Source: Rhodocyclales bacterium
GTDB lineage: Bacteria > Pseudomonadota > Gammaproteobacteria > Burkholderiales > Rhodocyclaceae
Length of the DNA: 11,271 nt
NCBI GenBank assembly: GCA_021413665.1
Contig: JAIOPW010000189.1
Coordinates: 1-11,271, forward strand
Direction of reading: 5' to 3'
The position numbers and the translations under genes were made by a program. Position 1 is the stretch's first letter, and every line of letters starts with the position of its first letter. The notes beneath the pieces are model-generated. The model worked only from the letters and a program-made list of their open reading frames with translations, did not search any database and was not told the origin of the DNA. Of this stretch, positions 1 to 6,767 are shown piece after piece.

Positions 1-137
1 TTCAGCGCATCGAAGATCGCCAGGCTGCCGAGCAGGCCGACCATCACCACGGCCGCCACCGCGATGCGATTGAGCAGGCGCCGCTTGAGGGCGGTGTCAG
101 CCGTGGAATCGGTTTCGGGAGTCGGTGTTTCGTTCAT
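1..137 (-). CDS. Probable SPOR-domain membrane protein, N-terminal 45 codons only
   Basis: Partial gene that runs off the left edge. Reading back from an ATG at 137, the 45 visible residues have a short acidic/Thr/Pro-rich head (MNETPTPETDST), a basic patch (LKRRLLNR, residues 17-24) and one hydrophobic segment at about residues 25-42, followed by FDAL. This is a type II (N-in) membrane anchor. The LKRRLLNR-plus-single-TM start is characteristic of betaproteobacterial SPOR (DedD/FtsN-like) proteins, which place a peptidoglycan-binding SPOR domain in the periplasm. That domain would lie outside the window, so the assignment rests on N-terminal resemblance and context. The start is supported by a GAGG about seven bases upstream, inside the preceding gene. 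The gene overlaps the end of the DUF2802 gene by 41 bases in another frame, suggesting translational coupling. It could be any other single-pass protein. Confidence 0.55.
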   Translation of the reverse strand, partial: MNETPTPETDSTADTALKRRLLNRIAVAAVVMVGLLGSLAIFDAL

Positions 138-669
138 CGCGATCCTCGCCTTGTTCGTGATGCTCAAATTCGGACGCGCTACGCGCCAGCGCGGCAACCA
201 GTTCCGCTTCGCCGATGGAGATGTCACAGCGGCCGGCAATGCCGTTGGCCGACATGCCCTGCCGCGCCAGCGCCGTCGCCTCGTTGTAGAGCGGCGAGGT
301 ACTGCGCGCCGCCTTGAGCGCCGAAACTTCCTCACCCAGGCGCGCCAGTTCCTCGCGCAGTTGCGCACATTCGCGACGCAACGCCTGGCATTCGACCTCG
401 ATGTTGGAACGCGCCAGTTCGGCGGCGAATTCGAGTGGCGCCGCGGCCGGCACAGCCTGTGCGCCGGGCGCTTGCGCAGGGTCGAGCAGCAAGTCGGGCT
501 GCCAGCCCGACGGCTCCGGCGCTGTGTCCCGCCGCACGCCGCCGTTGCGCTTGCCCGCGACCTGGAACAGACGCATCACCGACAACACCAGATAGACGCC
601 GATCACCGCGGCCACCACCAGCACCACATCGCGCCAACCCATGCCGTCCAGGAAACCGAAGTCCATCAT
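97..669 (-). CDS. DUF2802 family membrane-anchored coiled-coil protein
   Basis: 190 residues. A single hydrophobic segment lies at about residues 15-33 (DVVLVVAAVIGVYLVLSV). A Pro/Ala-rich linker spans 50-80, and a charged heptad-like stretch at about 80-120 is a likely coiled coil. The C-terminal helix-turn-helix-like segment at about 127-163 (LYNEATALARQGMSANGIA, then GEAELVAAL) matches the DUF2802 pattern as I know it. The last ~25 residues are hydrophilic. Function is unknown. In pseudomonads DUF2802 genes sit near chemotaxis and flagellar genes, but nothing flagellar is visible here. The start sits on the metY stop (ATGATGG, minus strand): the first ATG gives a 4-base overlap, and a second ATG three bases later is equally possible. 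Both arrangements imply an operon with metY. The 3' end overlaps the next gene by 41 bases. Confidence 0.82.
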   Translation of the reverse strand: MMDFGFLDGMGWRDVVLVVAAVIGVYLVLSVMRLFQVAGKRNGGVRRDTAPEPSGWQPDLLLDPAQAPGAQAVPAAAPLEFAAELARSNIEVECQALRRECAQLREELARLGEEVSALKAARSTSPLYNEATALARQGMSANGIAGRCDISIGEAELVAALARSASEFEHHEQGEDRDERNTDSRNRFHG

Positions 670-1973
670 GCGCAGCGCTCCAGGGCCTGGTCGATGTCCC
701 ACAGGATGTCGTCGAGGGTTTCCAGCCCGACCGACAGGCGCACCATGTCGGGCGTCACGCCGGAGGCCAACTGGGCTTCCCCGCTCATCTGCCGGTGGGT
801 GGTCGAAGCCGGATGGATCACCAGGGTCTTGGCGTCGCCGATGTTCGCCAGGTGGGAGCAGAATTGCAGGGCATCGATGAACCGCTCGCCGGCCGATTGG
901 CCACCGCCCTTGCCGCCATGGACGCCAAAACAGAGGATCGCTCCCGCACCGGCATGTCCGTTCGCGCCAAGGTAGCGTTGCGCCAATGCATGACCGGGAC
1001 TGGAAGGCAATCCCGGATAGTTGACCCAGGCGACGCGCGGATGGCTTTCGAGGTGTTGCGCCACGGCCAGGGCATTTTCGCAATGGCGCCGCATGCGCAG
1101 CGGCAGTGTTTCGATACCCTGCATCAACTGCCAGGCGGAAAACGGCGACAGCGCCGGGCCGAAGGTGCGCAGGGTTTCCATGCGCGCCTTCATGGTGAAG
1201 GCGAAATCGCCGAAGGTCTCGTAGAACTTGACGCCGTGATACCCCGCGGAGGGCTCGGTCATGCCAGGAAAGCGACCGTTGCCCCAGTCGAATTTTCCGG
1301 ACTCGATCACCACGCCGCCGAGCGTCGTACCGTGACCGCCGAGAAACTTGGTCGCCGAGTGCACGATGATGTCGGCGCCATGGCGGAAGGGCTGGCACAG
1401 ATAAGGCGACGGCACCGTGTTGTCGATAATCAGTGGTACGCCATGGTCATGCGCAATCGCGGCAACCGCCTCGATGTCAAGCACGTTGAGACGGGGGTTG
1501 GCCACGGTCTCGGCGAACAGACATCTGGTGTTGTCCGACAGGGCGGCGCGAAAATTTTCCGGATCGTCGGAATCGACAAAGACGGTCTCGATACCCAGCT
1601 TGCGCAGGCTGACGTCGAGCTGCGAAAAGCTGCCGCCATAGAGCGAGCGGGCCGCGACGATGCGGTCGCCGGCCTCGCACAGGGTCAATAGCGCAACGAT
1701 CTGCGCCGCCAGGCCGGTCGCGGCAGCCACTGCGGCGCGACCGCCTTCCAGTGCCGCCATGCGCTCCTCGAAGGCGGCGACGGTGGGGTTGCCGATGCGG
1801 GAATAGACGTTGCCGAATGTCTGCAGGTTGAACAGGCTGGCCGCGTGCTCCGCCGAATCGAAGACGAAGGAGCTGGTCTGGTGGATCGGCAGCGCCCGCG
1901 CGCCGGTCGCCGCGTCCGGCTGGGCGCCGGCATGCAGGCAGAGCGTTTCGATACCGTAGTGGCGATCCGTCAT
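666..1973 (-). CDS. metY: O-acetylhomoserine sulfhydrylase (O-acetylhomoserine aminocarboxypropyltransferase)
   Basis: 435-residue PLP enzyme of the Cys/Met metabolism family. It forms homocysteine from O-acetylhomoserine and sulfide in the cytoplasm (direct sulfhydrylation route to methionine). Visible family marks are LCLHAG near the N-terminus, YSRIGNPT (57-64, phosphate and partner-subunit contacts), the PLP-ring Asp in IIDNT (D184) and the Schiff-base lysine in HSATKFLGGHG (K209). SGKFDWGNGRF after the lysine and the full length favour MetY over the shorter MetZ/MetB. I chose ATG 1973 because MTDRHYGIETLCLHAG matches family N-termini. A TTG at 1994 would add seven residues, and neither start has a clear Shine-Dalgarno sequence. 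It heads a minus-strand set with the DUF2802 and SPOR-like genes. SPOR genes often lie near sulfhydrylase genes in betaproteobacteria (cvpA-purF-metZ type loci), so this may be a rearranged version. Confidence 0.95.
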   Translation of the reverse strand: MTDRHYGIETLCLHAGAQPDAATGARALPIHQTSSFVFDSAEHAASLFNLQTFGNVYSRIGNPTVAAFEERMAALEGGRAAVAAATGLAAQIVALLTLCEAGDRIVAARSLYGGSFSQLDVSLRKLGIETVFVDSDDPENFRAALSDNTRCLFAETVANPRLNVLDIEAVAAIAHDHGVPLIIDNTVPSPYLCQPFRHGADIIVHSATKFLGGHGTTLGGVVIESGKFDWGNGRFPGMTEPSAGYHGVKFYETFGDFAFTMKARMETLRTFGPALSPFSAWQLMQGIETLPLRMRRHCENALAVAQHLESHPRVAWVNYPGLPSSPGHALAQRYLGANGHAGAGAILCFGVHGGKGGGQSAGERFIDALQFCSHLANIGDAKTLVIHPASTTHRQMSGEAQLASGVTPDMVRLSVGLETLDDILWDIDQALERCA

Positions 1974-2018
1974 GAAATGGCTGGGCGGCAGCAATCGTGG
2001 TCAGGGCAAATTGGACTG

Positions 2019-2047
2019 ATAATAGCGGCCCGGATACCCCTCATAAG
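2019..2047 (-). promoter_or_regulatory. Candidate sigma70-type promoter for metY
   Basis: On the minus strand TATTAT (2024-2019) is a good -10 hexamer. The -35 position, 17 bases upstream, reads CTTATG, a poor match to TTGACA. Transcription from here would give a leader of about 40 bases before the metY ATG. The opposite strand reads GATAAT over the same bases and could serve the divergent direction, but no good -35 is seen for it. Weak support. Confidence 0.25.
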
Positions 2048-2072
2048 ACGCGATCAGCCCCGCCTTTGACCC

Positions 2073-2183
2073 ATGTTTCTGCTGAAGAAGCTCATCGTCG
2101 CCCTGCTACTGCCGCCTACCGGCCCGCTGCTGGCGCCGGACGGGATGACAATCTTCCCGCCCCCTTTCGTTGAAAGGGGATGA
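2073..2183 (+). pseudogene. Possible 5' remnant of an ElyC/SanA/YdcF (DUF218) gene
   Basis: An ATG at 2073 opens a 36-codon frame ending in TGA at 2181. The first ~21 residues (MFLLKKLIVALLLPP, then TGPLLA) look like the N-terminal membrane segment of ElyC/SanA/YdcF-type envelope proteins, which start with a short basic patch, a hydrophobic helix and a PP motif. The rest of such a protein (normally over 200 residues) is missing. After codon 21 the frame turns into unrelated PDGMTIFPPP sequence in a hairpin-rich stretch that leads straight to mog. Reading: the gene was cut down by a deletion or by insertion of a repeat element, leaving its start. Alternatives are a genuine 36-residue membrane peptide, a leader ORF for mog, or chance. 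No Shine-Dalgarno sequence is seen. Confidence 0.4.
2161..2179 (+). repeat. Perfect 8-bp inverted repeat (hairpin 1 upstream of mog)
   Basis: CCCCTTTC (2161-2168) pairs exactly with GAAAGGGG (2172-2179) across a 3-base loop. It is not followed by a T run, so it does not look like an intrinsic terminator. GGGATGAC occurs at 2142-2149 and again at 2177-2184, bracketing this hairpin. Together with the next two hairpins it suggests a palindromic intergenic element. Confidence 0.6.
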
Positions 2184-2192
2184 CCCTTGTTC

Positions 2193-2207
2193 GCGGGCTT
2201 CGCCCGC
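2193..2207 (+). repeat. GC-rich 6-bp hairpin (hairpin 2 upstream of mog)
   Basis: GCGGGC (2193-2198) pairs with GCCCGC (2202-2207) across TTC. The GGGCTTCGCCC core is common in dispersed intergenic repeats of GC-rich proteobacteria. Whether it is repeated elsewhere in this genome cannot be seen from one window. Confidence 0.5.
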
Positions 2208-2225
2208 TCCACATTTTGGCTGCTC

Positions 2226-2248
2226 CTCCGCGGGGCGGCCCTACGGAG
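2226..2248 (+). promoter_or_regulatory. Hairpin that includes the mog ribosome binding site
   Basis: CTCCG (2226-2230) can pair with CGGAG (2244-2248). After one mismatch and one G-T wobble, GGG (2233-2235) pairs with CCC (2239-2241) around a CGG loop. The GGAG Shine-Dalgarno of mog (2245-2248, five bases before the ATG at 2254) is inside the 3' arm, so folding would hide it. This could modulate mog translation or be a by-product of a palindromic repeat sitting next to the gene. Confidence 0.35.
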
Positions 2249-2253
2249 AAGCC

Positions 2254-2853
2254 ATGAAAGACGAACTCCTGATCGGTCTGGTGTCGATTTCCGACCGCGC
2301 TTCCAGCGGTATTTACGAAGACCAGGGCATCCCCGCATTGCGTGACTGGTTCGGGCTGGCGCTCGGTTCGCCCTGGCGCATCGAGGCGCGCCTGATCCCG
2401 GACGAGCAGGCCCTGATCGAGCAGACCCTGATCGAACTCTGCGACACAGCCGGCTGCCATCTGGTGCTGACCACCGGCGGCACCGGCCCCGCGCTGCGAG
2501 ACGTGACGCCGGAAGCCACGCTGGCCGTGGCGCACAAGCTCATGCCGGGCTTTGGCGAGCAGATGCGGCAGATCTCGCTGAATTTCGTGCCGACGGCGAT
2601 ACTTTCGCGGCAAGTCGGCGCCATCCGGCAACATGCGCGAGGCCAGTCCCTGATCCTGAACCTGCCGGGGCAGCCGAAGTCGATCAGGGAGACCCTGGAA
2701 GGTGTCAAGGATGGCGATGGAAAACATCTCGTGCCGGGGATATTCGCCGCCGTGCCCTATTGCCTCGACCTGATCGGCGGACCGTATGTCGAGACACGCG
2801 AGGCGGTGGTCAAGGCATTCCGGCCGAAGTCGGCGCTGCGACCCGCCGGATAA
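2254..2853 (+). CDS. mog: Molybdopterin adenylyltransferase
   Basis: 199 residues. It adenylates molybdopterin to MPT-AMP, the activated intermediate used for molybdate insertion by MoeA in molybdenum cofactor synthesis. It closely resembles E. coli MogA along its length: IGLVSISDRASSG (7-19), LIPDEQ (48-52 region, with D50 at the position of catalytic D49), TTGGTGPALRDVTPEAT (73-89, with D83 matching D82), MPGFGEQMRQISLNFVPTAI (97-116) and LNLPGQPKSI (135-144). The trimeric MoaB/Mog fold carries its molybdopterin site in these loops. ATG 2254 is chosen because MKDELLIGLVSISDR fits the family and GGAG lies five bases upstream; an upstream in-frame start at 2170 would run through the hairpin region. 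The gene is monocistronic here and converges with the PilZ-like gene. Its ribosome binding site lies in a hairpin. Confidence 0.96.
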   Translation: MKDELLIGLVSISDRASSGIYEDQGIPALRDWFGLALGSPWRIEARLIPDEQALIEQTLIELCDTAGCHLVLTTGGTGPALRDVTPEATLAVAHKLMPGFGEQMRQISLNFVPTAILSRQVGAIRQHARGQSLILNLPGQPKSIRETLEGVKDGDGKHLVPGIFAAVPYCLDLIGGPYVETREAVVKAFRPKSALRPAG

Positions 2854-2861
2854 GGCATCAA

Positions 2862-2879
2862 GGCGCTACGGCAGGCGCC
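2862..2879. terminator. Weak hairpin between convergent mog and PilZ-like gene
   Basis: GGCGC (2862-2866) and GCGCC (2875-2879) form a 5-bp stem with an 8-base loop in the 37-base convergent spacer. No T run follows on either strand, so it is only a tentative transcription-stop structure. Confidence 0.2.
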
Positions 2880-2890
2880 CGCCGGGTCGG

Positions 2891-4384
2891 TCAGCTATAA
2901 GACTGGACGAAGAAATTCGCGACGACGAAATCGGTGCCCTTGGCAATCATCTCGCGCGGATGCAAGCGGGCATTCTTGTCGTCAAGCGGAAACAGCAAAG
3001 CCACCTGATCTTCCAGCGCATTGCCCGGCAGGACCATGCGGGCGTATTCGCCCACTTCGGGAACATCCAGCAACAGGGCTTCGGTCTGCAAGCCGCCGGC
3101 ATCGGCAAGTACGGCCCGCGGCATTTTCGATACCGTCTCTATCCCCACCGAGGCCTGATTCGGACCGGTCCGCACGTAGCGGCGGACGATGCCGATCAGC
3201 CAGTTGTCGCCGCCTTCCGGAAGCAGGCCGACCAGCGCGCCGATGTGAATCCAGTCATTGCGGGAAGCCGTCACCTGGGCACCCAGTCCGCCCAGGCTGA
3301 CATCGTCGATCACCCAGGTCTCGACCCCGTCCGTGCCGTCGCCGCCACCGGAAAGCCGACGATGCACGGCCGCCAGGCCATTTACCACTTTCAGCGGCGA
3401 GTTGATCCTGTGTCGGGCATTGCTGCGCATCGGCGGCTTGGGCGCCCAGCAGATCGCCAGATGCTCCAGCACCGGAATTACCGCATCCACCTCGTACTGT
3501 CCGCCGAGATTGATGCCTGGCGGCACCCGTCCCTCGGCGCGTATCTGCGCGATCGTCTTGGCCACGGCATCCACCGCCCGCGTGCCATTGAAGAAGCGCA
3601 AGGTCGGCGTCACTTCGGGCAACTGCGCCAGCCGGGTCGGTGGCAGCGGCTTCGCGGCGTCCACCCAGTACACGTTCTCCGGCCGAACTTCGCGAATCAG
3701 CGAAAAATAAGGCATGAAATAATTGATGAAGCGCTCGGCGATTTCGATTCCCAGCGGCTGCAGCTTGTCCATCGACGTGGCGTGGAAGATCAGCACCTTG
3801 AGATACTCCGCCTCGATGGTCGTCTCGCCGGCGCCGGGATAGAGCTGCAACGCCTTCTGCGCGAGCCTGGCGTCGACGGCGACCAGATAGATGCGGCCGA
3901 GGGTCAGCCAGAAGGCCGGATCGACCGGGCCGTAACGGAACTGCTTCCACTTCAGTTGGGCCGCCAGCGCATTGATCAGACGCCCGTACAGCAAGGGCAA
4001 CTGGGAGCGGATTGCGTCGGCATCCTTCTTTTCCGCCGCGGCGTGGCGAGCAAGGCAGTCCTGGTAGGCGGCGGCGAGGTGCTGCCAATAGTTATGGGGA
4101 AATTCCCACTGCCGCGCTTCCTGCGAGCGGGTGGCGCGGCGCAGGGCGGGGTAGTCATGACCGAGGCGGCGCGCCTGTGCCACGGCGGCTTCGTCCAGCC
4201 GGAATACCAGGTCGAGGCGCTGCGGCAGCTTGAAGCCTTCATCCGCCGTGAGCGACTCCAGCCAGGCGCCGGCGTCTTCCACCGCGCGCAGCGGCTCGCG
4301 CCCGGCGACCTCGGCCAGAATGCGTTTTGCCTCGCGCGCTTCGGCCAGGGGGTGCTTCGCGTTATTGGAAAATAGTCCAAGCAT
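2891..4384 (-). CDS. Conserved hypothetical protein with C-terminal PilZ-like c-di-GMP-binding signature
   Basis: 497 residues, with no signal peptide or membrane segment visible, so probably cytoplasmic. The family is not one I can name. The N-terminal ~300 residues are mostly helical and rich in Ala, Leu and aromatic residues (for example FPHNYWQHLAAAYQDC at 95-110, and LYGRLINALAAQLKWKQFRY at 132-151). At 320-324 the protein reads RSNAR, an exact RxxxR, and 37 residues after that motif it reads DVSLGG (361-366), an exact DxSxxG. These are the two halves of the PilZ c-di-GMP-binding motif, and strand-like segments follow (IHIGALVGLLP, NWLIGIVRRYVR). I infer a divergent PilZ domain at about 318-420 plus a C-terminal extension. 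It lies 33 bases downstream of the M17 peptidase gene on the same strand, so it is likely cotranscribed. No strong Shine-Dalgarno precedes ATG 4384. Confidence 0.8.
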   Translation of the reverse strand: MLGLFSNNAKHPLAEAREAKRILAEVAGREPLRAVEDAGAWLESLTADEGFKLPQRLDLVFRLDEAAVAQARRLGHDYPALRRATRSQEARQWEFPHNYWQHLAAAYQDCLARHAAAEKKDADAIRSQLPLLYGRLINALAAQLKWKQFRYGPVDPAFWLTLGRIYLVAVDARLAQKALQLYPGAGETTIEAEYLKVLIFHATSMDKLQPLGIEIAERFINYFMPYFSLIREVRPENVYWVDAAKPLPPTRLAQLPEVTPTLRFFNGTRAVDAVAKTIAQIRAEGRVPPGINLGGQYEVDAVIPVLEHLAICWAPKPPMRSNARHRINSPLKVVNGLAAVHRRLSGGGDGTDGVETWVIDDVSLGGLGAQVTASRNDWIHIGALVGLLPEGGDNWLIGIVRRYVRTGPNQASVGIETVSKMPRAVLADAGGLQTEALLLDVPEVGEYARMVLPGNALEDQVALLFPLDDKNARLHPREMIAKGTDFVVANFFVQSYS

Positions 4385-4417
4385 GGTGGTCTAGGATACC
4401 GGGTCAGGCCCCCGCTG

Positions 4418-5911
4418 TCATTCCTGGGCCAGCCACTGCGCCAGCAGCGTCACGCCCCAGGCGACGCCGAAACCGGTCAGGTCGGTCGCGGTGGCCCCCA
4501 GCCCGCCGCTACAACTGGACGCGGAAAGATCGACGTGCAGCCAGGGCCGCTTCCCGGTAAAGCGTTGCAGGAAGCGAGCTGCGAGGATATGGTCGGCCTC
4601 GCCATCGAGGGTGCATTGCTTGACGTCGGCGACCTTGGAATCGAGCGCGGGATCGTAGTCTTCGTCCAGCGGGAACACGCAGACCCTCTCGCCGCTGCCC
4701 TGCCCGGCGGCCACCGCCAGCGAGCCCAGCTGTTCGCTGCTGGCAAACACGCCGGAGTAGCGGGCGCCCAGGGCAACATGCATGGAGCCGGTGAGCGTGG
4801 CGAAATCCACCACAAGATCCGGCTTTGCCTTGGCCTTGCCGTTACCGAGCGCGCCCGTTGCCATCAGTAGCGTGTCGGCCAAAACCATGCGGCCTTCGGC
4901 GTCGGTATGGACGATTTCGATGGTGGTGCCGTCGAGCGCGGTAACGATGTCGTTCTGCTTGTAGGCGCCGGGTGACAGGTGATTGTGGGCGATCGCCAGC
5001 CAGCAGTCGATCGCCACCGGCAGCTTCATTTCGGCAGCCGCCAGCGTCAGCGCCAGGGCAACCGCCGAACCGTTCATGTCCTCATGCATGCCGGCCATGT
5101 AACGAGCGGGCTTGAGGTTGTGGCCACCGGTGTCGAAGCAGATGCCCTTGCCGACCAGCGCCACGGTCTTGCTCGCAGCCGCATCCTTCAACTTTGGCCG
5201 CCACGACAAATGCACGATCGCGGCATCCTCGTGATGCGAACCCTGAGCCACGGCACAGAACGCTCCCGCGCCCATCTTTCTCAGCGCCCTGAAATCGAAT
5301 TCCTCGATCGCCAGCCCGGCCTGCTTTGCCACGCTGCGAATGCGCTTGCGGTAGGTGGACGGCGTCAGCTCGTTGGGGGCCATGGCGGTGAGTTCACGCG
5401 CCAGCAGGTTGGCTCGAGCCAGGGCGACAACCGGCGCCAGATCGGCCGCCGTCAGCGAACTGCACAGGTCGATGCCGGTCAGCGCCACGGCCGGCTTCTT
5501 CTTGCGCACCGGCAGCGGCACGCCATTCACCTGCGCCACGTAGGCCGCATCGCGAGCCACGTCGCTCATGCCCTCGCCCGCCGCTACCCAGATCGAAAGC
5601 CGCCCGGGCGTCTCATCCAGCAGCAGCATAATGGCCTTGCGCAACCGCGTCAGGCGCTCGAAACGGGACAACCTGGTATCCGCCATGAGCAGGGCCAGGC
5701 GGCGGCCATCGGGCAGGTCCAGAGCCAGCGGCGTCTTGGACAACTCCTTCGGCTTCATCTTCTTGCGCTTCAACACCGCCAGCCACTGGGCCTTCTGCGG
5801 CAAGTCAGTTGGCAGCACAGCGCCCGCCGGCAGAATGATGAGGCCGTGCGAGGCCGCGTTCAGTTGCGAATACTGGCTTGCCGGCTGCAATGCGATGCGG
5901 GGTAGCGTCAT
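4418..5911 (-). CDS. M17 leucyl aminopeptidase family protein
   Basis: 497 residues. Cytosolic two-metal aminopeptidase that removes N-terminal residues from peptides; family members are hexameric. The N-terminal ~170 residues are the variable domain. The catalytic domain has GKGICFDTGG (254-263, metal ligands K255 and D260), NLKP (catalytic lysine K267), EDMNGSA (metal ligand D278) and HTDAEGRM (335-342, ligands D337 and E339, and R341), so every residue needed for catalysis is present. Differences from the usual signature are H335 where NTDAEGR normally has Asn, and MHEDM where MKxDM is usual. It is therefore a divergent subgroup rather than canonical PepA, and I give no symbol. Start ATG 5911 has a modest GGA eight bases upstream and a TATAAT about 28 bases upstream. 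It is probably first in an operon with the PilZ-like gene and is divergent from thyA. Confidence 0.93.
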   Translation of the reverse strand: MTLPRIALQPASQYSQLNAASHGLIILPAGAVLPTDLPQKAQWLAVLKRKKMKPKELSKTPLALDLPDGRRLALLMADTRLSRFERLTRLRKAIMLLLDETPGRLSIWVAAGEGMSDVARDAAYVAQVNGVPLPVRKKKPAVALTGIDLCSSLTAADLAPVVALARANLLARELTAMAPNELTPSTYRKRIRSVAKQAGLAIEEFDFRALRKMGAGAFCAVAQGSHHEDAAIVHLSWRPKLKDAAASKTVALVGKGICFDTGGHNLKPARYMAGMHEDMNGSAVALALTLAAAEMKLPVAIDCWLAIAHNHLSPGAYKQNDIVTALDGTTIEIVHTDAEGRMVLADTLLMATGALGNGKAKAKPDLVVDFATLTGSMHVALGARYSGVFASSEQLGSLAVAAGQGSGERVCVFPLDEDYDPALDSKVADVKQCTLDGEADHILAARFLQRFTGKRPWLHVDLSASSCSGGLGATATDLTGFGVAWGVTLLAQWLAQE

Positions 5912-5930
5912 GGACGATTCCAGTAAAATG

Positions 5931-5946
5931 GATAATCAATTATAAG
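5931..5946. promoter_or_regulatory. AT-rich near-palindrome with -10-like hexamers on both strands, between M17 peptidase and thyA
   Basis: The 49-base divergent spacer contains ATAAT-CA-ATTAT (5932-5943), an AT island in otherwise GC-rich DNA. On the minus strand a perfect TATAAT (5944-5939) lies about 28 bases ahead of the peptidase ATG. On the plus strand TATAAG (5941-5946) ends 14 bases before the thyA ATG. No good -35 hexamer is seen at 16-18 bases for either direction. If both are real, the two promoters share bases and thyA mRNA would have a leader of only about 7-8 bases. Confidence 0.4.
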
Positions 5947-5960
5947 TGCCGCCGCCATCC

Positions 5961-6767
5961 ATGCGCCCCTACCTCGACCTGATGCGCCACGTACTCGACC
6001 ATGGGCACCGGAAATCCGACCGCACCGGCACCGGAACGCGTTCGGTGTTCGGCTGGCAACTGCGCTTCGACCTGGGCGAGGGCTTTCCCCTGCTCACCAC
6101 CAAAAAACTGCACCTGCGCTCGATCATCCATGAGCTGCTTTGGTTCCTGCAGGGCGACACCAACATCCGCTATCTGAAGGAAAACGGCGTCTCGATCTGG
6201 GACGACTGGGCCGATGCCAACGGTGACCTCGGCCCGGTGTACGGCCACCAGTGGCGGCACTGGCCGGCCGGCTCATCGGCCAACCCCGGCAAGGAGATCG
6301 ACCAGATCGCACAACTGATCGAGGGCCTGAAGAACAATCCCGATTCGCGCCGGCACATCGTTTCGGCCTGGAACCCGGCCGACATTCCGCAGATGAAGCT
6401 GCCGCCCTGCCATGCCCTGTTCCAGTTCTATGTAGCCGACGGAAAGCTCTCCTGCCAACTCTATCAGCGCAGTGCCGACATCTTTCTCGGCGTGCCTTTC
6501 AACATTGCTTCGTATGCGCTGTTCACGCTGATGGTGGCGCAGGTCTGCGGTTACCAGCCGGGCGACTTCGTGTGGACCGGCGGCGACTGCCATCTCTACT
6601 CCAACCACATCGAGCAGACCCGACTGCAGCTTTCGCGCGAGCCGCGCCCGCGCCCGACCATGAAACTGAACCCCGCGGTGAAGGACATCTTCGGCTTCCG
6701 CTACGAGGACTTCACGCTCGAAGGCTACGACCCGCATCCGCATATCGCGGCGCCGGTGGCCGTGTGA
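5961..6767 (+). CDS. thyA: Thymidylate synthase
   Basis: 268 residues. Converts dUMP to dTMP using 5,10-methylenetetrahydrofolate, which leaves as dihydrofolate. It follows E. coli ThyA closely: RTGTGTRSVFG (21-31), HLRSIIHELLWFLQGDTNI (51-69), NGDLGPVYG (87-95), the catalytic cysteine in PPCHALFQFY (C150), LYQRSADIFLGVPFNIASYA (168-187, with D173 and N181 of the dUMP site) and HLYSNHIEQT (211-220). It is 268 residues against 264 in E. coli, with a short insertion at about 104-111. The usual non-catalytic Cys in QRSCD is Ala here (A172). ATG 5961 gives the family start MRPYLDLM; an upstream GTG at 5946 lies in the promoter region. No Shine-Dalgarno is visible. Its stop overlaps the start of glk; folA, a common partner, is not next to it. 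Confidence 0.98.
   Translation: MRPYLDLMRHVLDHGHRKSDRTGTGTRSVFGWQLRFDLGEGFPLLTTKKLHLRSIIHELLWFLQGDTNIRYLKENGVSIWDDWADANGDLGPVYGHQWRHWPAGSSANPGKEIDQIAQLIEGLKNNPDSRRHIVSAWNPADIPQMKLPPCHALFQFYVADGKLSCQLYQRSADIFLGVPFNIASYALFTLMVAQVCGYQPGDFVWTGGDCHLYSNHIEQTRLQLSREPRPRPTMKLNPAVKDIFGFRYEDFTLEGYDPHPHIAAPVAV

Noticed and set aside
435..1691. 418-codon plus-strand frame opposite metY
   Set aside because: The minus strand encodes an unmistakable MetY with PLP lysine and family motifs. The plus frame is a shadow.
2786..4375. 529-codon plus-strand frame opposite the PilZ-like gene
   Set aside because: It starts inside mog and runs antisense to a gene with recognisable motifs, with composition typical of GC-rich shadow frames.
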